This document shows positions 27,382 through 36,668 of a stretch of 60,962 nucleotides of DNA, piece after piece (the first letter of the stretch is position 1; every line of letters starts with the position of its first letter). Under the pieces are notes generated by a model that was given only the letters and a program-made list of their open reading frames with translations, did no database searches and had not been told where the DNA came from. This DNA comes from Erythrobacter sp. SCN 62-14 (lineage in GTDB: Bacteria; Pseudomonadota; Alphaproteobacteria; Sphingomonadales; Sphingomonadaceae): assembly GCA_001724215.1 (NCBI GenBank), contig MEDW01000014.1:1-60962 (forward strand). The letters run 5' to 3'. The translations under genes were made by a program, and so were the position numbers.

Positions 27382-28203
27382 ATGCAAGCGATGCACAAGC
27401 ACATCTCCGGCTTTTCCAATCCGACAGTGAAATATTTGCGCTCGCTTCGCGACAAAAAACACCGCAAGCGCGCGGGGCAATTTCTGGTCGAAGGCCTCCG
27501 CCTGCTTGAAGACGCACGCGAAAGCGGACGCGTGCCGCAGATGCTGGTGATGGCCGAGGGCAACGAGCGCGCTGCTGCGGGGCACGAAGTGCTTGCCGGT
27601 CTGGTCCGCTCGGTCGAAGCAGGCGGAGGCGAGGTTATCACCACGACGCCCGACATTCTCTCGAAAATCACCGGCAAGGATAATGCGCAGAGCGTGGCGG
27701 GCGTGTTCGATGAATGGGACACGGGTCTTGCCCGGCTTGATCGCGGCGCCGCGCCGATCTGGCTGGCGGCCCAGGCTTTGCGCGATCCGGGCAATCTGGG
27801 CACGATGCTGCGCACGGCTGATGCGGTGGGGGCAGGCGGTCTGATCCTGATCGACGATTGCGCCGATCCCTTCAGCGCCGAAGCGGTGCGCGCCAGCATG
27901 GGCGCGGTGTTTACCGTGCAGGTGGCGCAGGCGCGCTGGGATGAATTTGTTCCGTGGCTGCGCGGCGGCGAAGGCCAGTTGGTGGCGGCAAGTCTGCGCG
28001 AGGCCGTGCCCTATCGCGGGGCGGGGTATCAGGCGCCGTGCTTTATACTCGTCGGCAACGAATCGCAGGGACTGCCGGAAAGCTATGAAGCCGAATGCGA
28101 CTTGCGCGTCACCATGCCAATGCGCGGCCGCGCGGATTCGCTGAACGCCGCCGTCGCAGGCGCTGTGCTCGCCTATGAGGTGCTCGCCGCGCTGGATGGG
28201 TGA
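27382..28203 (+). CDS. TrmH/SpoU-family RNA 2'-O-ribose methyltransferase
   Basis: 273 residues. The N-terminal substrate-binding domain is KYLRSLRDKKHRKRAGQFLVEGLRLL. The SPOUT catalytic domain has ALRDPGNLGTMLRTADAVGAG (motif 1, catalytic Arg), ILVGNESQGLPESY (motif 2) and VTMPMRGRADSLNAAVAGAV (motif 3). It methylates a ribose in rRNA or tRNA; the site cannot be told from sequence. Possible starts are 27382 or 27391 (MHKHIS). Its stop directly abuts the rmuC stop on the other strand (28203/28204). Confidence 0.92.
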   Translation: MQAMHKHISGFSNPTVKYLRSLRDKKHRKRAGQFLVEGLRLLEDARESGRVPQMLVMAEGNERAAAGHEVLAGLVRSVEAGGGEVITTTPDILSKITGKDNAQSVAGVFDEWDTGLARLDRGAAPIWLAAQALRDPGNLGTMLRTADAVGAGGLILIDDCADPFSAEAVRASMGAVFTVQVAQARWDEFVPWLRGGEGQLVAASLREAVPYRGAGYQAPCFILVGNESQGLPESYEAECDLRVTMPMRGRADSLNAAVAGAVLAYEVLAALDG

Positions 28204-29643
28204 TTATTCGGCGGCGTCCTTGGTTTGGCCAAGCGCGGGGTATTCGCTGTCCACCCCCATGGCATCCGCCGCATTGTAGCGCGGCGAACTTTCCACCAGC
28301 GACACGTCCTCAATCTCGCGCTTGCCGACATCAACGCCCTTTTCGGCCAGCCTGCGCCCCGAAGACAGCACGTTGCGTTCAAAGGAACCGACGAATTTAT
28401 TGTAGTTGTTGACCGCTGTTTCCAGCCCGCCGCCCACACGTTTGAGGTGCTGCGCGGCGACTTCGAGGCGGCTGTAAAGATCTGCCCCCATGCGCCCGAT
28501 TTCTGCCGCTTCCTTGGCCATTTTGTCCTGCCGCCACACCTGAGCCACGGTGCGGGCAATCGCCACCAGATTGGTTGGCGTTGCGAGCAGCACCTTGTTG
28601 TGGAAGGCAAAGTCCCACAATTCGGGATCATGTTCGAGCGCGGCGGCAACAAAATGTTCGCCCGGCACAAACATCACCACATAATCAGGCGCGTCATCGA
28701 ATTGGCTCTGATACCCCTTGGAGCCCAATGTTTGCACATGGCCGCGCATCGATTTGGCATGAAGGTCAAGATGCCGCTTGCGCTCTGATTCATCATCAGC
28801 CTCAAATGCGGCCTGATAGGCGTTGAGCGAGACCTTGGCATCGATCACCAGTTTTTTCTGGCCCGGCACATTGACGATGGCATCAGGCCGCAAGCGCCCT
28901 TCTGCGGTGTCCATGGATTGTTCGAGATGAAAATCAGTGTGCTGCGCCAGCCCGCACTGTTCGAGCACATTCTGCAAGGCACGCTCACCCCAGCGCCCAC
29001 GCGCCTTGGGCGCGTTGGTGAGCGAATTGCCGAGCCGCTGCGCCTCGCGCCGCACCTCGTCCTGACCTTTGCGCATTTCCTCGATCACGCCGGCCAGCTG
29101 ACCAAAGGCATCAACCCGCTTTTCTTCCAGCGCCTTGACCTGTTCCTCATAGGATTTGAGCCGATCACCCACCGGCGCAAGCAGGGCTTTCAGTTTCTCC
29201 TCGCTTGCCTTTTCGGAATGGCCGAGCCGTTCCTCGGCGCGCTTGAGCAGCGCTTCCTGTGCTTCGCTCAGAACCTTGGCGCCGGTGTTCTGGAATTCCT
29301 TGAGTAGATTTTCCCGCGATTCTTCGAGCAAGCGTTTCTGTTCAGCAAACCCGGCCCTTTCGGCGCGGAATTGGGCGTTTTCTTCGGCGAGCGCAGCCAC
29401 CTTGTCAGCCAATTCATCGGCCCGTCTGGCGCGTTCGCCGAGCGCGGCCACTTCAATGCGCGCTTCGCCCAATTCAGCAACGGCGCGCTTGAACTCACCC
29501 TCCTTCTCGGCAAGCGATGCTTCCGCCGCGCCAAGCCTTGCGCGCAGATCGCCAACTGGCCGCGAGGCCAGCAGCCAACACACCGCCCCGCCCACACCAA
29601 GGCCGAGCAGCAAGCAAACGACAGCAAGAATCACCGGGTCCAT
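28204..29643 (-). CDS. rmuC: DNA recombination protein RmuC
   Basis: 479 residues from ATG 29643; a GTG one codon earlier is also possible. An N-terminal membrane helix (VILAVVCLLLGLGVGGAVCW) is followed by a long coiled coil to about residue 200 (KEGEFKRAVAELGEARIEV onward). The DUF802/RmuC nuclease-like domain has RGRWGERALQNVLEQCGL, DAIVNVPGQKKLVIDAKVSLNAY, YVVMFVPGEHFV and TPTNLVAIARTVAQVW. RmuC limits inversions at short inverted repeats. The GC-rich palindrome cluster upstream is listed separately. Confidence 0.93.
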   Translation of the reverse strand: MDPVILAVVCLLLGLGVGGAVCWLLASRPVGDLRARLGAAEASLAEKEGEFKRAVAELGEARIEVAALGERARRADELADKVAALAEENAQFRAERAGFAEQKRLLEESRENLLKEFQNTGAKVLSEAQEALLKRAEERLGHSEKASEEKLKALLAPVGDRLKSYEEQVKALEEKRVDAFGQLAGVIEEMRKGQDEVRREAQRLGNSLTNAPKARGRWGERALQNVLEQCGLAQHTDFHLEQSMDTAEGRLRPDAIVNVPGQKKLVIDAKVSLNAYQAAFEADDESERKRHLDLHAKSMRGHVQTLGSKGYQSQFDDAPDYVVMFVPGEHFVAAALEHDPELWDFAFHNKVLLATPTNLVAIARTVAQVWRQDKMAKEAAEIGRMGADLYSRLEVAAQHLKRVGGGLETAVNNYNKFVGSFERNVLSSGRRLAEKGVDVGKREIEDVSLVESSPRYNAADAMGVDSEYPALGQTKDAAE

Positions 29644-29712
29644 CACCTATCCCTACACAGAACGAATGGTGAACGCCAGTGTCTTGAGCAAACTGTCGGA
29701 AAGAAAGCCAAA

Positions 29713-29853
29713 CCCCGGATCAAGTCCGGGGTGACGAGTGGGCATTAATCGGCGCAAAGCGCCGCAAGGGCGCCAAAACCCTAAGGCGCCCGCCCGCAGC
29801 GGGCGCAGCTTTGCTGCGCGTCTAGCAAGGACGCTCGCCCGGATGGGCGAGCG
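29713..29853. repeat. Compound palindrome cluster between def and rmuC
   Basis: Four perfect stems in 141 bp: CCCCGGA/TCCGGGG (29713-29731, followed by TGACGA), GGGCGCC/GGCGCCC (29768-29791), GCGCAGC/GCTGCGC around TTT (29803-29819), and CGCTCGCCC/GGGCGAGCG around GGAT (29832-29853). The last lies 8 nt past the def stop and could end its transcript. The first matches 15962-15980, and the GGAT loop matches that at 15923-15944. Confidence 0.75.
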
Positions 29854-29860
29854 CAAAACA

Positions 29861-30433
29861 TTACGCCGCTTGACGGATTTTCTTCAGCTTTTTCAGCGCC
29901 ATCGCGCGCTTGAGCCGCGAGAGGTGATCGATGAACAGGATGCCTTCCAAGTGATCCATCTCGTGCTGCAGGCAGGTCGCCATCAGCCCTTCGAGATGTT
30001 CTTCGTGCGCCTTGCCGTCGAGGTCCTGATAGCGCACAGTGCAGGTCGCCGGGCGATCCACATCGGCGAAAATCTCGGGCACGGACAGGCAGCCTTCCTG
30101 ATAGGTCGAAAGCTCGGCCGCCGGGTCGAGGATCACCGGATTGATGAAAACGCGCGGTTCTTTCTTGGTCGCAGGATGGGTGTGCTTGTGCCCGTCATGC
30201 TCACATTCGACCGGCTCTGCATCCGGGTCTTCGGGTTGCAGATCGATCACCAGCACGCGCTTGGGCACGCCGACCTGAATGGCGGCAAGGCCAATGCCGG
30301 GGGCATCATACATCGTCTCGAACATGTCCTCGACAAGCTGGCGCAGATCGTCATTGAACTCATGCGGTTCAACCGGGACAGAGACGGTTTTGAGCCGGGG
30401 GTCCGGCACTTCAAGGATTTCACGAATAGCCAT
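29861..30433 (-). CDS. def: Peptide deformylase with His-rich insertion
   Basis: 190 residues. It removes the formyl group from nascent N-terminal Met. Motifs: [10 protein letters not shown] (46-55), EGCLSVP (metal Cys115) and QHEMDHLEG (His157, Glu158, His161). Compared with typical Def (about 170) it has an extra segment at about 68-92, [20 protein letters not shown], rich in His and acidic residues between two core strands. A basic C-terminal tail ([16 protein letters not shown]) follows. A divergent fmt starts about 700 bp away beyond recR. Confidence 0.95.
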   Translation of the reverse strand: MAIREILEVPDPRLKTVSVPVEPHEFNDDLRQLVEDMFETMYDAPGIGLAAIQVGVPKRVLVIDLQPEDPDAEPVECEHDGHKHTHPATKKEPRVFINPVILDPAAELSTYQEGCLSVPEIFADVDRPATCTVRYQDLDGKAHEEHLEGLMATCLQHEMDHLEGILFIDHLSRLKRAMALKKLKKIRQAA

Positions 30434-30477
30434 GCGGCGCTATTTAGGCGAGGCGTGCGATTTATTCAACGCGGGCG

Positions 30478-31074
30478 TCATCCAACCGGCCGCCGGGCGC
30501 GCAAAGCCTGTGCCAAAGTGCCTTCGTCGAGATAGTCGAGCTCACCGCCAACCGGCAGCCCGTGGGCCAGCTGCGTTACACGCAGCGGCAGGCCTTCGAG
30601 CCGTTCGGCAAGGTAATGCGCGGTGGTCTGGCCTTCGAGCGTGGCGTTCATCGCCAGCACCACTTCATTGACCGCGCCATCGGCGACGCGCGCCATAAGC
30701 CCTGCAATGTTCAAATCCTCCGGCCCTATCCCGTCGAGCGCGGAAAGCTTGCCCCCCAGCACATGATAGCGTCCCGGAAAGAGCCGCGCGCGGTCCAATG
30801 CCCAGACATCCGCCACATCCTCCACCACGCACAGGAGGCGCGCATCGCGGCGCGGATCGGCGCAGATGCCGCACGGGTTTGACGTGTCGACATTGCCGCA
30901 GATGGCGCATTCGACAAGCCGTTCGGAAACCTCGCCCAAAGCCTCCAGCAGGGCAGGCAAGGCGGCATTGCGGTTCTTCACCAGCCACAGCACCGCGCGC
31001 CGCGCCGAACGTGGGCCCAATCCCGGCAAGCGAGCCAGCGCGCTCGCCAAGCTTTCGATCTCTTGCGATGCCAT
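30478..31074 (-). CDS. recR: Recombination mediator RecR
   Basis: 198 residues from ATG 31074; upstream extension is not conserved. Helix-hairpin-helix [22 protein letters not shown]4 zinc motif [16 protein letters not shown], then Toprim domain [15 protein letters not shown], with [18 protein letters not shown] and THYLAERL-like [10 protein letters not shown]. It loads RecA at gaps with RecO/RecF. It is followed by def in the same direction (44-bp gap) and divergent from fmt (53-bp gap). Confidence 0.95.
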   Translation of the reverse strand: MASQEIESLASALARLPGLGPRSARRAVLWLVKNRNAALPALLEALGEVSERLVECAICGNVDTSNPCGICADPRRDARLLCVVEDVADVWALDRARLFPGRYHVLGGKLSALDGIGPEDLNIAGLMARVADGAVNEVVLAMNATLEGQTTAHYLAERLEGLPLRVTQLAHGLPVGGELDYLDEGTLAQALRARRPVG

Positions 31075-31127
31075 GGGGTGAGAGATAGGGGCGATGCTCC
31101 TGATCACAAAGGGCGAAGGCAAGGCTT

Positions 31128-32033
31128 ATGCGCATCATCTTTATGGGGACGCCGGATTTCGCGGTTCCGGCGCTGCGCGCTTTGCATGGGGCGGGGCATG
31201 AGGTGGCGTGCGTTTACACCCAGCCGCCGCGGGCAGCAGGGCGCGGCAAGAAGCTGACGCCCTCGCCGGTGCAGCGCGCGGCAGAGGAATTGGGGCTGGA
31301 GGTGCGCGCTCCGGTGTCGCTGAAAGGGGCCGAGGCACAGGAGGCTTTTGCGGCCCTCAAGGCCGATGTCGCGGTGGTCGCGGCATACGGCCTGATCCTG
31401 CCGCAAGCGGTGCTCGATGCGCCGCGCCATGGCTGCCTCAATATTCACGCAAGCCTCCTGCCACGCTGGCGCGGAGCAGCGCCGATCCACCGCGCGATTG
31501 CGGCAGGCGATGAGATGACGGGCGTGACGATCATGCAGATGGAGGCAGGGCTCGATACCGGGGCGATGCTGCACAAGGTCGAGATGGCGGTGGGGCGCAA
31601 GACCACGGGCGAGCTGACAAGCGAACTGGCCGAGCTGGGAGCGGCAGCGATGGTCGAGGTTTTGGCTCATCTCGCCGACTTCCCGCCCGAGCCGCAGGAT
31701 GATGCCGCCGCCCTATACGCGCCCAAGATCGACAAGGCGGAAGCCCGCATTGATTGGAGCGCGGATGCCGCGGTGATCGAGCGCATGGTGCGCGCGCTCG
31801 CCCCCTTCCCCGGCGCGTGGTTCGAGATCGGGGCGGAGCGGGTCAAGCTGCTGCTCGCCGAGGTGGCACAAGGCGCAGGCGCTGCAGGCGAAGTGCTGGA
31901 TGATAGTCTGACCATTGCCTGCGGTGTCGGCGCGCTGCGTCCGCTAAGGCTGCAACCGGCGGGCAAGCCTGCAATGGATTTGGCGGCGTTCCTCAACGGA
32001 CGCAAAGTGGCAGCAGGGACACAGCTTTCGTGA
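31128..32033 (+). CDS. fmt: Methionyl-tRNA formyltransferase
   Basis: 301 residues. It formylates initiator Met-tRNA using 10-formyl-[23 protein letters not shown] starts the Rossmann domain, and [40 protein letters not shown] carries the conserved [11 protein letters not shown] catalytic segment. [18 protein letters not shown] follows, with a C-terminal OB fold ([15 protein letters not shown]). The end overlaps truA by 4 bp (GTGA). Divergent from recR and def, its functional partner. Confidence 0.96.
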   Translation: MRIIFMGTPDFAVPALRALHGAGHEVACVYTQPPRAAGRGKKLTPSPVQRAAEELGLEVRAPVSLKGAEAQEAFAALKADVAVVAAYGLILPQAVLDAPRHGCLNIHASLLPRWRGAAPIHRAIAAGDEMTGVTIMQMEAGLDTGAMLHKVEMAVGRKTTGELTSELAELGAAAMVEVLAHLADFPPEPQDDAAALYAPKIDKAEARIDWSADAAVIERMVRALAPFPGAWFEIGAERVKLLLAEVAQGAGAAGEVLDDSLTIACGVGALRPLRLQPAGKPAMDLAAFLNGRKVAAGTQLS

Positions 32034-32770
32034 CCCGCTTTGCGCTCACCTTGGAATTTGACGGCACGCCCTTTTTCGGGCTGCAACGCCAAGCCCACGG
32101 GCCAAGCGTCCAGCAGAGCGTGGAGGACGCTCTGTGCCGCATCACTGGAGAGCGCGCGGTGCTCCACAGCGCAGGCCGCACCGATGCGGGCGTTCATGCG
32201 CTCGGGATGCGCTCCCATGTTGATCTCGCCAAGGACATCGCGCCGTTTCGTCTGATGGAAGCACTGAACGCGCACCTCAGGCCCGATCCTATCGCGGTGA
32301 CCGCTTGCGAGATTGTGCCCGATGATTGGCACGCGCGCTTTTCCTGCACGGGCCGGCGCTATCTCTACCGCATCGCCAACCGCCGCGCGCCGCTGACCTT
32401 GCACCGCGACAGAGCGTGGCACGTCGCCCAGCCGCTCGATGCAGAAGCCATGCACCGCGCCGCGCAAGCCTTGGTGGGACGGCATGATTTCACCACCTTC
32501 CGCTCGGTGCATTGTCAGGCGGCAGACCCGGTCAAGACGCTCGATGAACTGCGGGTGGAGCGAGCGGGTGAGGAGGTGCACATCCACGCCGCCGCGCGTT
32601 CCTTTCTCCACCATCAGGTTCGCTCCATGGTCGGTTGCCTTAAACTGGTTGGCGCAGGCCACTGGGCAGAAAGCCGCATCGCCGAGGCCCTTGCCGCGCG
32701 TGACCGGACTGCTCTTGGCCTCAACGCGCCGCCGCACGGGCTTTACTTCGTTGCGGCGGTCTATCCGTAA
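32030..32770 (+). CDS. truA: tRNA pseudouridine(38-40) synthase
   Basis: 246 residues from GTG 32030, coupled to fmt. Catalytic Asp52 is in [35 protein letters not shown] starts the first domain, and [15 protein letters not shown] and [17 protein letters not shown] mark the second. It isomerises U38-U40 in the anticodon stem of many tRNAs. Confidence 0.95.
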   Translation: MTRFALTLEFDGTPFFGLQRQAHGPSVQQSVEDALCRITGERAVLHSAGRTDAGVHALGMRSHVDLAKDIAPFRLMEALNAHLRPDPIAVTACEIVPDDWHARFSCTGRRYLYRIANRRAPLTLHRDRAWHVAQPLDAEAMHRAAQALVGRHDFTTFRSVHCQAADPVKTLDELRVERAGEEVHIHAAARSFLHHQVRSMVGCLKLVGAGHWAESRIAEALAARDRTALGLNAPPHGLYFVAAVYP

Positions 32771-32847
32771 AGACCTGCCGTAACGACACCCTAGCCAAAG
32801 CCTCCCTCGGCGCGTAGCCAGTCGCCAAACGCGAGAGGAGACACGCC

Positions 32848-33963
32848 ATGACCACCACCGGAAAGCAGCTTTTCACCACCCTCACCGCCGACGGCAAGCT
32901 GACGCTGGAGGTAGCCGAAAACACCTTCCCCGCGCCCACCGGCAATCAAGTGCTCGTCAAGATGGAAGCCGCGCCGATCAACCCTTCCGATCTTGCCATC
33001 CTCACCAGTGCGGCCGATTTCGAGACCGCCGAATATTCGCCGGGCAAGGTAGTGGCGAGGATGCCCGAACCTTTCCTGTCGGGCCAGAAGGGCCGCCACG
33101 GCCAGCGCCTGCCTGCGGGCAATGAAGGCGCAGGCACGGTGATTGCGACCGGCGATAGCGACATGGCCAAGGCGCTCATGGGCCAGCGGGTCGCCTGCGT
33201 CCCCGGCAATGCTTTTTCGCAATACGCCCTTGCCGATGCCATGATGTGCCTGCCCTTGGGCGATCATTCGAGCGAGACGGGAGCATCAAGCTTCGTCAAC
33301 CCGATGACGGCCTTGGGCTTTGTCGAAACTGCGAAGATGGAAGGCCATTCCGCCATCATCCACCTCGCTGCCGCTTCCAACCTTGGCCAGATGCTGAACC
33401 GCATTTGCATCGAGGACGGCATGAAGCTCGTCAACATCGTGCGCAAACAGGAACACGTCGATCTGCTCAAGAGCCAAGGCGCGCAATATGTCGTCAACTC
33501 GTCGGCCGATACCTACATGGCCGATCTGCGCGCAGCGATTGCCGAGACCGGCGCTTACCTCGGCTTTGATCCGATTGGCGGCGGGCAGGCATCGGACAGC
33601 GTGCTGAAAGCGATGGAACAGGTCGCGGCGAGCCAAATGGGCGAATTTTCGCGCTATGGATCAAACCAACAGAAAAAGATGTATATCTACGGGCGGCTTG
33701 ATCTTCAGAACCCGACCATTCTGACCGCGTCTTATGGCCTGCAATGGTGCGTGGCTGGCTGGCTGCTCACACCCTTCCTCCAGCGCGCTGGCATGGAAAC
33801 CGTGGTGCGGATGCGCAAGCGGGTGATGGAGAACCTGACCACCACCTTTGCCAGCCATTACAAGGCCAAGGTGAGCCTTGAGGGGATGCTGGAGAAAGAC
33901 GCGATCCTTGACTACCGCCAGATGAAAACCGGCGAGAAATATCTCGTGACCCCGTGGGCGTGA
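32848..33963 (+). CDS. MDR-family zinc-type dehydrogenase/quinone oxidoreductase-like protein
   Basis: 371 residues. N-terminal GroES-like half: NQVLVKMEAAPINPSDLAIL and GNEGAGTVIATGDS. Rossmann half: AIIHLAAASNLGQMLNRICIEDGMKLVNIVRKQEHVDLL, with GFDPIGGGQASDSVLKAM. The catalytic zinc ligands of alcohol dehydrogenases are not evident, and the C-terminal half has an unusually long MRKRVMENLTTTFASHYKAKVSLEGML segment. Substrate unknown; NAD(P)H-dependent reductase activity is inferred. GAGAGGAG lies upstream of the ATG. Confidence 0.85.
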   Translation: MTTTGKQLFTTLTADGKLTLEVAENTFPAPTGNQVLVKMEAAPINPSDLAILTSAADFETAEYSPGKVVARMPEPFLSGQKGRHGQRLPAGNEGAGTVIATGDSDMAKALMGQRVACVPGNAFSQYALADAMMCLPLGDHSSETGASSFVNPMTALGFVETAKMEGHSAIIHLAAASNLGQMLNRICIEDGMKLVNIVRKQEHVDLLKSQGAQYVVNSSADTYMADLRAAIAETGAYLGFDPIGGGQASDSVLKAMEQVAASQMGEFSRYGSNQQKKMYIYGRLDLQNPTILTASYGLQWCVAGWLLTPFLQRAGMETVVRMRKRVMENLTTTFASHYKAKVSLEGMLEKDAILDYRQMKTGEKYLVTPWA

Positions 33964-34045
33964 GATAGGCCGATTCGGCGCGAGCCCATTCAGAAAGCCT
34001 TTGCGCTTCCTGAATTTTGAGACAAGTGAGACACTGTCTAAAGCG

Positions 34046-34095
34046 AAAAAACACCTCGCCCCCAAGGCGCGTTAACAGCGCAGAGGGGCGGGGTG
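34046..34095 (-). terminator. Strong minus-strand terminator with no gene upstream
   Basis: Read on the minus strand, CACCCCGCCCC (34095-34085) pairs with GGGGCGAGGTG (34062-34052) over 11 positions with one G-T wobble. An inner GCGC/GCGC stem lies in the loop, and the stem is followed at once by six T residues (34051-34046). There is no T-tract on the plus strand. The nearest upstream minus-strand gene is more than 1.2 kb away, across a plus-strand gene. Confidence 0.75.
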
Positions 34096-34320
34096 CGCGC
34101 TGCGTTGCGGGGCAGGATGGGTCGAGGCTCATCGCGCCAGACTGCCAGCGTGCGCAAGGGCAGGAAAGCGGGGGGCTTGCTCATGCGAACCAAGCCAAGC
34201 GAGTGCTGGCGGCGGCAAGTGAGGGGTTGCAACCAAGCGCCAAGGCCAACACCCTTGAGTCCAATCCCGATCCATGAGACCTTTGCAAAGATCTGATTAG
34301 TATTCTCTTTTTGGAACCTT
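34046..34320 (-). ncRNA. Candidate non-coding RNA in the 364-bp gap
   Basis: The gap 33964-34327 has no credible coding frame. It ends (minus strand) in the terminator above. Upstream of that, minus-strand sequence contains GGCTTG/CAAGCC (about 34173-34196), a longer-range GCCAGC/GCTGGC pair that encloses it, and the palindrome GGTTGCAACC (34226-34235). Near 34300 an AT-rich patch (AAAAAGAGAATACTAAT on the minus strand) could be a promoter. No known RNA family (6S, SRP, tmRNA, RNase P) was recognised. The 5' end is a guess. Confidence 0.35.
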
Positions 34321-34327
34321 TGCACAA

Positions 34328-35323
34328 GTGCCTGCCCTTGGATCTCGCCTTGCTCGCATTGCTGCTGCGCTATGCCTTGCCGCAGTGCATGCCTCACTGC
34401 TCGCAGCCCCCAATACCGGAAGTCGGCTGCGCACCACAGGCGATGTCGTCATGATGAAGCGCGGGCCGCAAGACAATCCCATCATCGTCACCGGCCAACG
34501 CCCCGCCAAAGATTCTGAGGTGCGAGCCGCCTTGCGCGAATTGGCGATGCGTGGGCGCAGCATGGATCGCCCACTGGCGCGTTTTCAGGAGCAGCTGTGT
34601 GTCAGCGTGTTTGGCCTCGGCGACCGCTTTGGCACGCAGGTCAAAAAGCGGATCGAACGCAACGCCAGGGAGGCCGGGCTGGCGGTCGAGACCCGCCTGT
34701 GCAAGCCCAATGCCACGGTGGTGGTTGTCAGAAATCCCGATCGTCTGGTTGAGGCCACCTTCAAACGCCGTGGCCGCGTGATCTCACCCGAAGCGCGCCG
34801 TAATGTCCGCGCTGCGCAAGAACGCGGCGATGTCGCCCTTGCCTGGTCCATTGAGGAAATCACGGCCGCTCCGGGCGGCGCAGCGGCGGTCAGTTCCGAT
34901 GTGGCCAGCGCAGTGGGCTTTGGCAGCGGCGCTTTAGGGCCACCGGGTTTCACCAGCATCAGTGCGTCACGCCTGCGGCCCAATTTTGCTCTGAGCAGAA
35001 CCAACGCCATGATTGTGTTCGATGTCGACAGATTGGCAGGCGTGCATCTGAACCAGCTTGCCGATTTTGCCACGATGCGGCTGTTGTCCGATCCGCAAGC
35101 CGTGGTGGATCTGCAAGTCGGCGCGCTGGGTTCGATATTGACCCTGTTCGATCATGGCATCGATCAGGCCGCTCCTGAACTGACACCGCTCGACCGCGCC
35201 TATCTCACAGGCCTCTATAAAATGCGCTCCAATGATCCCGGCACTTTGCTCGAACGTTTTGTCCTTGCCGCTTACCGGGAAAAAATGGGCGACTATTCCG
35301 ACAGCGCCATCACGGATGACTAG
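34328..35323 (+). CDS. Secreted sphingomonad-type protein, unknown function
   Basis: 331 residues from GTG 34328 (the site is weak). The signal peptide LARIAAALCLAAVHASLLAA is followed by PIIVTGQRPAKDSEVRAALRELA and a conserved-looking core: RFQEQLCVSVFGLGDRFGTQVKKRI, VETRLCKPNATVVVVRNPD, then a variable Gly/Ala-rich middle, and a C-terminal QLADFATMRLL, LTLFDHGIDQ and LTPLDRAYLTGLYKM. I recall similar secreted proteins of about 330 residues in sphingomonads, with no assigned function. Two cysteines may form a disulfide. Confidence 0.75.
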   Translation: MPALGSRLARIAAALCLAAVHASLLAAPNTGSRLRTTGDVVMMKRGPQDNPIIVTGQRPAKDSEVRAALRELAMRGRSMDRPLARFQEQLCVSVFGLGDRFGTQVKKRIERNAREAGLAVETRLCKPNATVVVVRNPDRLVEATFKRRGRVISPEARRNVRAAQERGDVALAWSIEEITAAPGGAAAVSSDVASAVGFGSGALGPPGFTSISASRLRPNFALSRTNAMIVFDVDRLAGVHLNQLADFATMRLLSDPQAVVDLQVGALGSILTLFDHGIDQAAPELTPLDRAYLTGLYKMRSNDPGTLLERFVLAAYREKMGDYSDSAITDD

Positions 35324-35349
35324 CCGGAAAGCCTGACTGGCATCGCGGC

Positions 35350-36338
35350 TCACACCCCGTCAAACGCCGCCTGCACCGCCCTCGCATCGCTGATGCCGTT
35401 TGCCAGCAGCACCATCAACAGCACCCGCGCCTTGGCAGGGCCCAATGCGCGGGCTGCCACAAAACCGCGCGCGTCATCATCCACCTCGACATTGCGATCG
35501 ACCATGCCTTCATCGACCCGCGCCGAACGCACCACCGGCACGCCGGCCTTGGCGGCGGCTTCGAGTGCATCGAGCACCACGCTGGGCGCATTGCCCTGCC
35601 CCATGCCGGCCAGCACAATCCCTTTGCACCCGATGCCGAGCAGCGCCTTCACCGGCTCTGCATCCATCCCCGCCCCTGCTGTGAGGATCGCCACGCGCGG
35701 CAAGGCTTTGGGCCAGTCGTAACGCGCGCGCCCGATTGCCGCTTCTTCCGCGCGGTGCGGGGGTCCGAACCACGTCAGGCTTGAGGGCGTCACGCGGGCG
35801 AGGCTGGCGCGGGGAAAGCCCTTGAAAGCATCGATATTAGCAGTGGCCGCTTTCCTCACATCGACAGCGGCAAACACCGCATCGCCCATCACCACCATCA
35901 CGCCGCGTCCTGCCGCCTGCACGTCGCTCGCCACGCGCACGCCATTGGCCAGATTGCGCAGGCCATCGCTGCCCACTGCATCAGCAGGCCGCATCGCGCC
36001 CACCAGCACCACGGGTTTTCCCGCAGGCAAAGTGAGGTCAAGCAGCAGCGCGGTTTCTTCGGCCGTATCGGTGCCGTGGGTGATAATGATGCCCGCAATC
36101 GAAGGATCGGCATAGGCGGCGAGGCAGGCCGCATGGAGCGCTTGCCACTGCGGCCAACCCATATCCTGCGAGCCGATCTGGGCAATCGGTTCACCAACCA
36201 ATTGCGCTGGCAGACCCAAGGCGCTGGCCGCCTCCAACATCGCTGCCCGCCCGCGCGGTAGCCCGCACTGGTGGCTGAACCTGCCGAGCCTGCAATTGTG
36301 CCGCCTGTGCCCAGAACCAGAATGCGAGGATGTGCCAT
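35350..36338 (-). pseudogene. L-asparaginase, split by a frameshift
   Basis: The N-terminus, MAHPRILVLGTGGTIAGSAG, carries the first catalytic Thr (GGTIA). It reads from ATG 36338 in one frame and ends out of frame soon after GYRAG. The rest, from AAMLEAASALGLPAQLVGEP through IITHGTDTAEETALLL (second catalytic Thr/Asp), VGAMRPADAVGSDG and MVVMGDAVFAA to the stop at 35350, reads in a different frame. The break is near 36250-36258, in a GC-run (CGCGCGGGCGGGCAG). Relative to family proteins about 10 nt seem missing between GYRAG and AAML. Either the gene is inactive or the sequence has an error. Confidence 0.8.
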
Positions 36339-36493
36339 CCGCCCCCTCTAGCTGCGCCCACCACCCCAAGCCAACAGCAATCGCAATGGCTTCACCCTGA
36401 CGGTTGTGGCGAACGGATCAACGAATAGTGCTGGAGCAAGATGGTTTCATTCGAAACAATCGCAAATGCCAGAATCTATATGAGGAGAATGTT

Positions 36494-36649
36494 ATGTTAC
36501 GCTGGGCTGCAACCTTCTTGGTTATTGCTCTTATTGCTGCAATATTGGGGTTTGGCGGATTGGCCGGCACAGCCACAAATATTGCCTATATTCTGTTTGT
36601 CGTATTCCTGCTGCTTTCACTGGTTGCTTTCATCAGGCGTAATGCCTGA
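36494..36649 (+). CDS. DUF1328 small membrane protein
   Basis: 51 residues from ATG 36494, with GAGGAG 8 nt upstream. Two hydrophobic helices ([19 protein letters not shown] and [18 protein letters not shown]) end in [26 protein letters not shown] is the DUF1328 (YtjA-like) signature. Inner membrane, function unknown. The ORF reads further upstream, but that part is not hydrophobic and not family-like. Confidence 0.88.
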   Translation: MLRWAATFLVIALIAAILGFGGLAGTATNIAYILFVVFLLLSLVAFIRRNA

Positions 36650-36650
36650 C

Positions 36651-36668
36651 CCCGGCTGTCATGCCGGG
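36651..36668. terminator. Short hairpin between convergent genes
   Basis: CCCGGC (36651-36656) and GCCGGG (36663-36668) pair around TGTCAT. It lies just past the DUF1328 stop and overlaps the stop of the minus-strand GNAT gene. No T-tract on either side, so termination is uncertain. Confidence 0.3.

Noticed and set aside
34046..34095. Hairpin as terminator of the plus-strand oxidoreductase gene
   Set aside because: The T-tract is only on the minus strand; the plus strand has A residues before the stem and GC after it.
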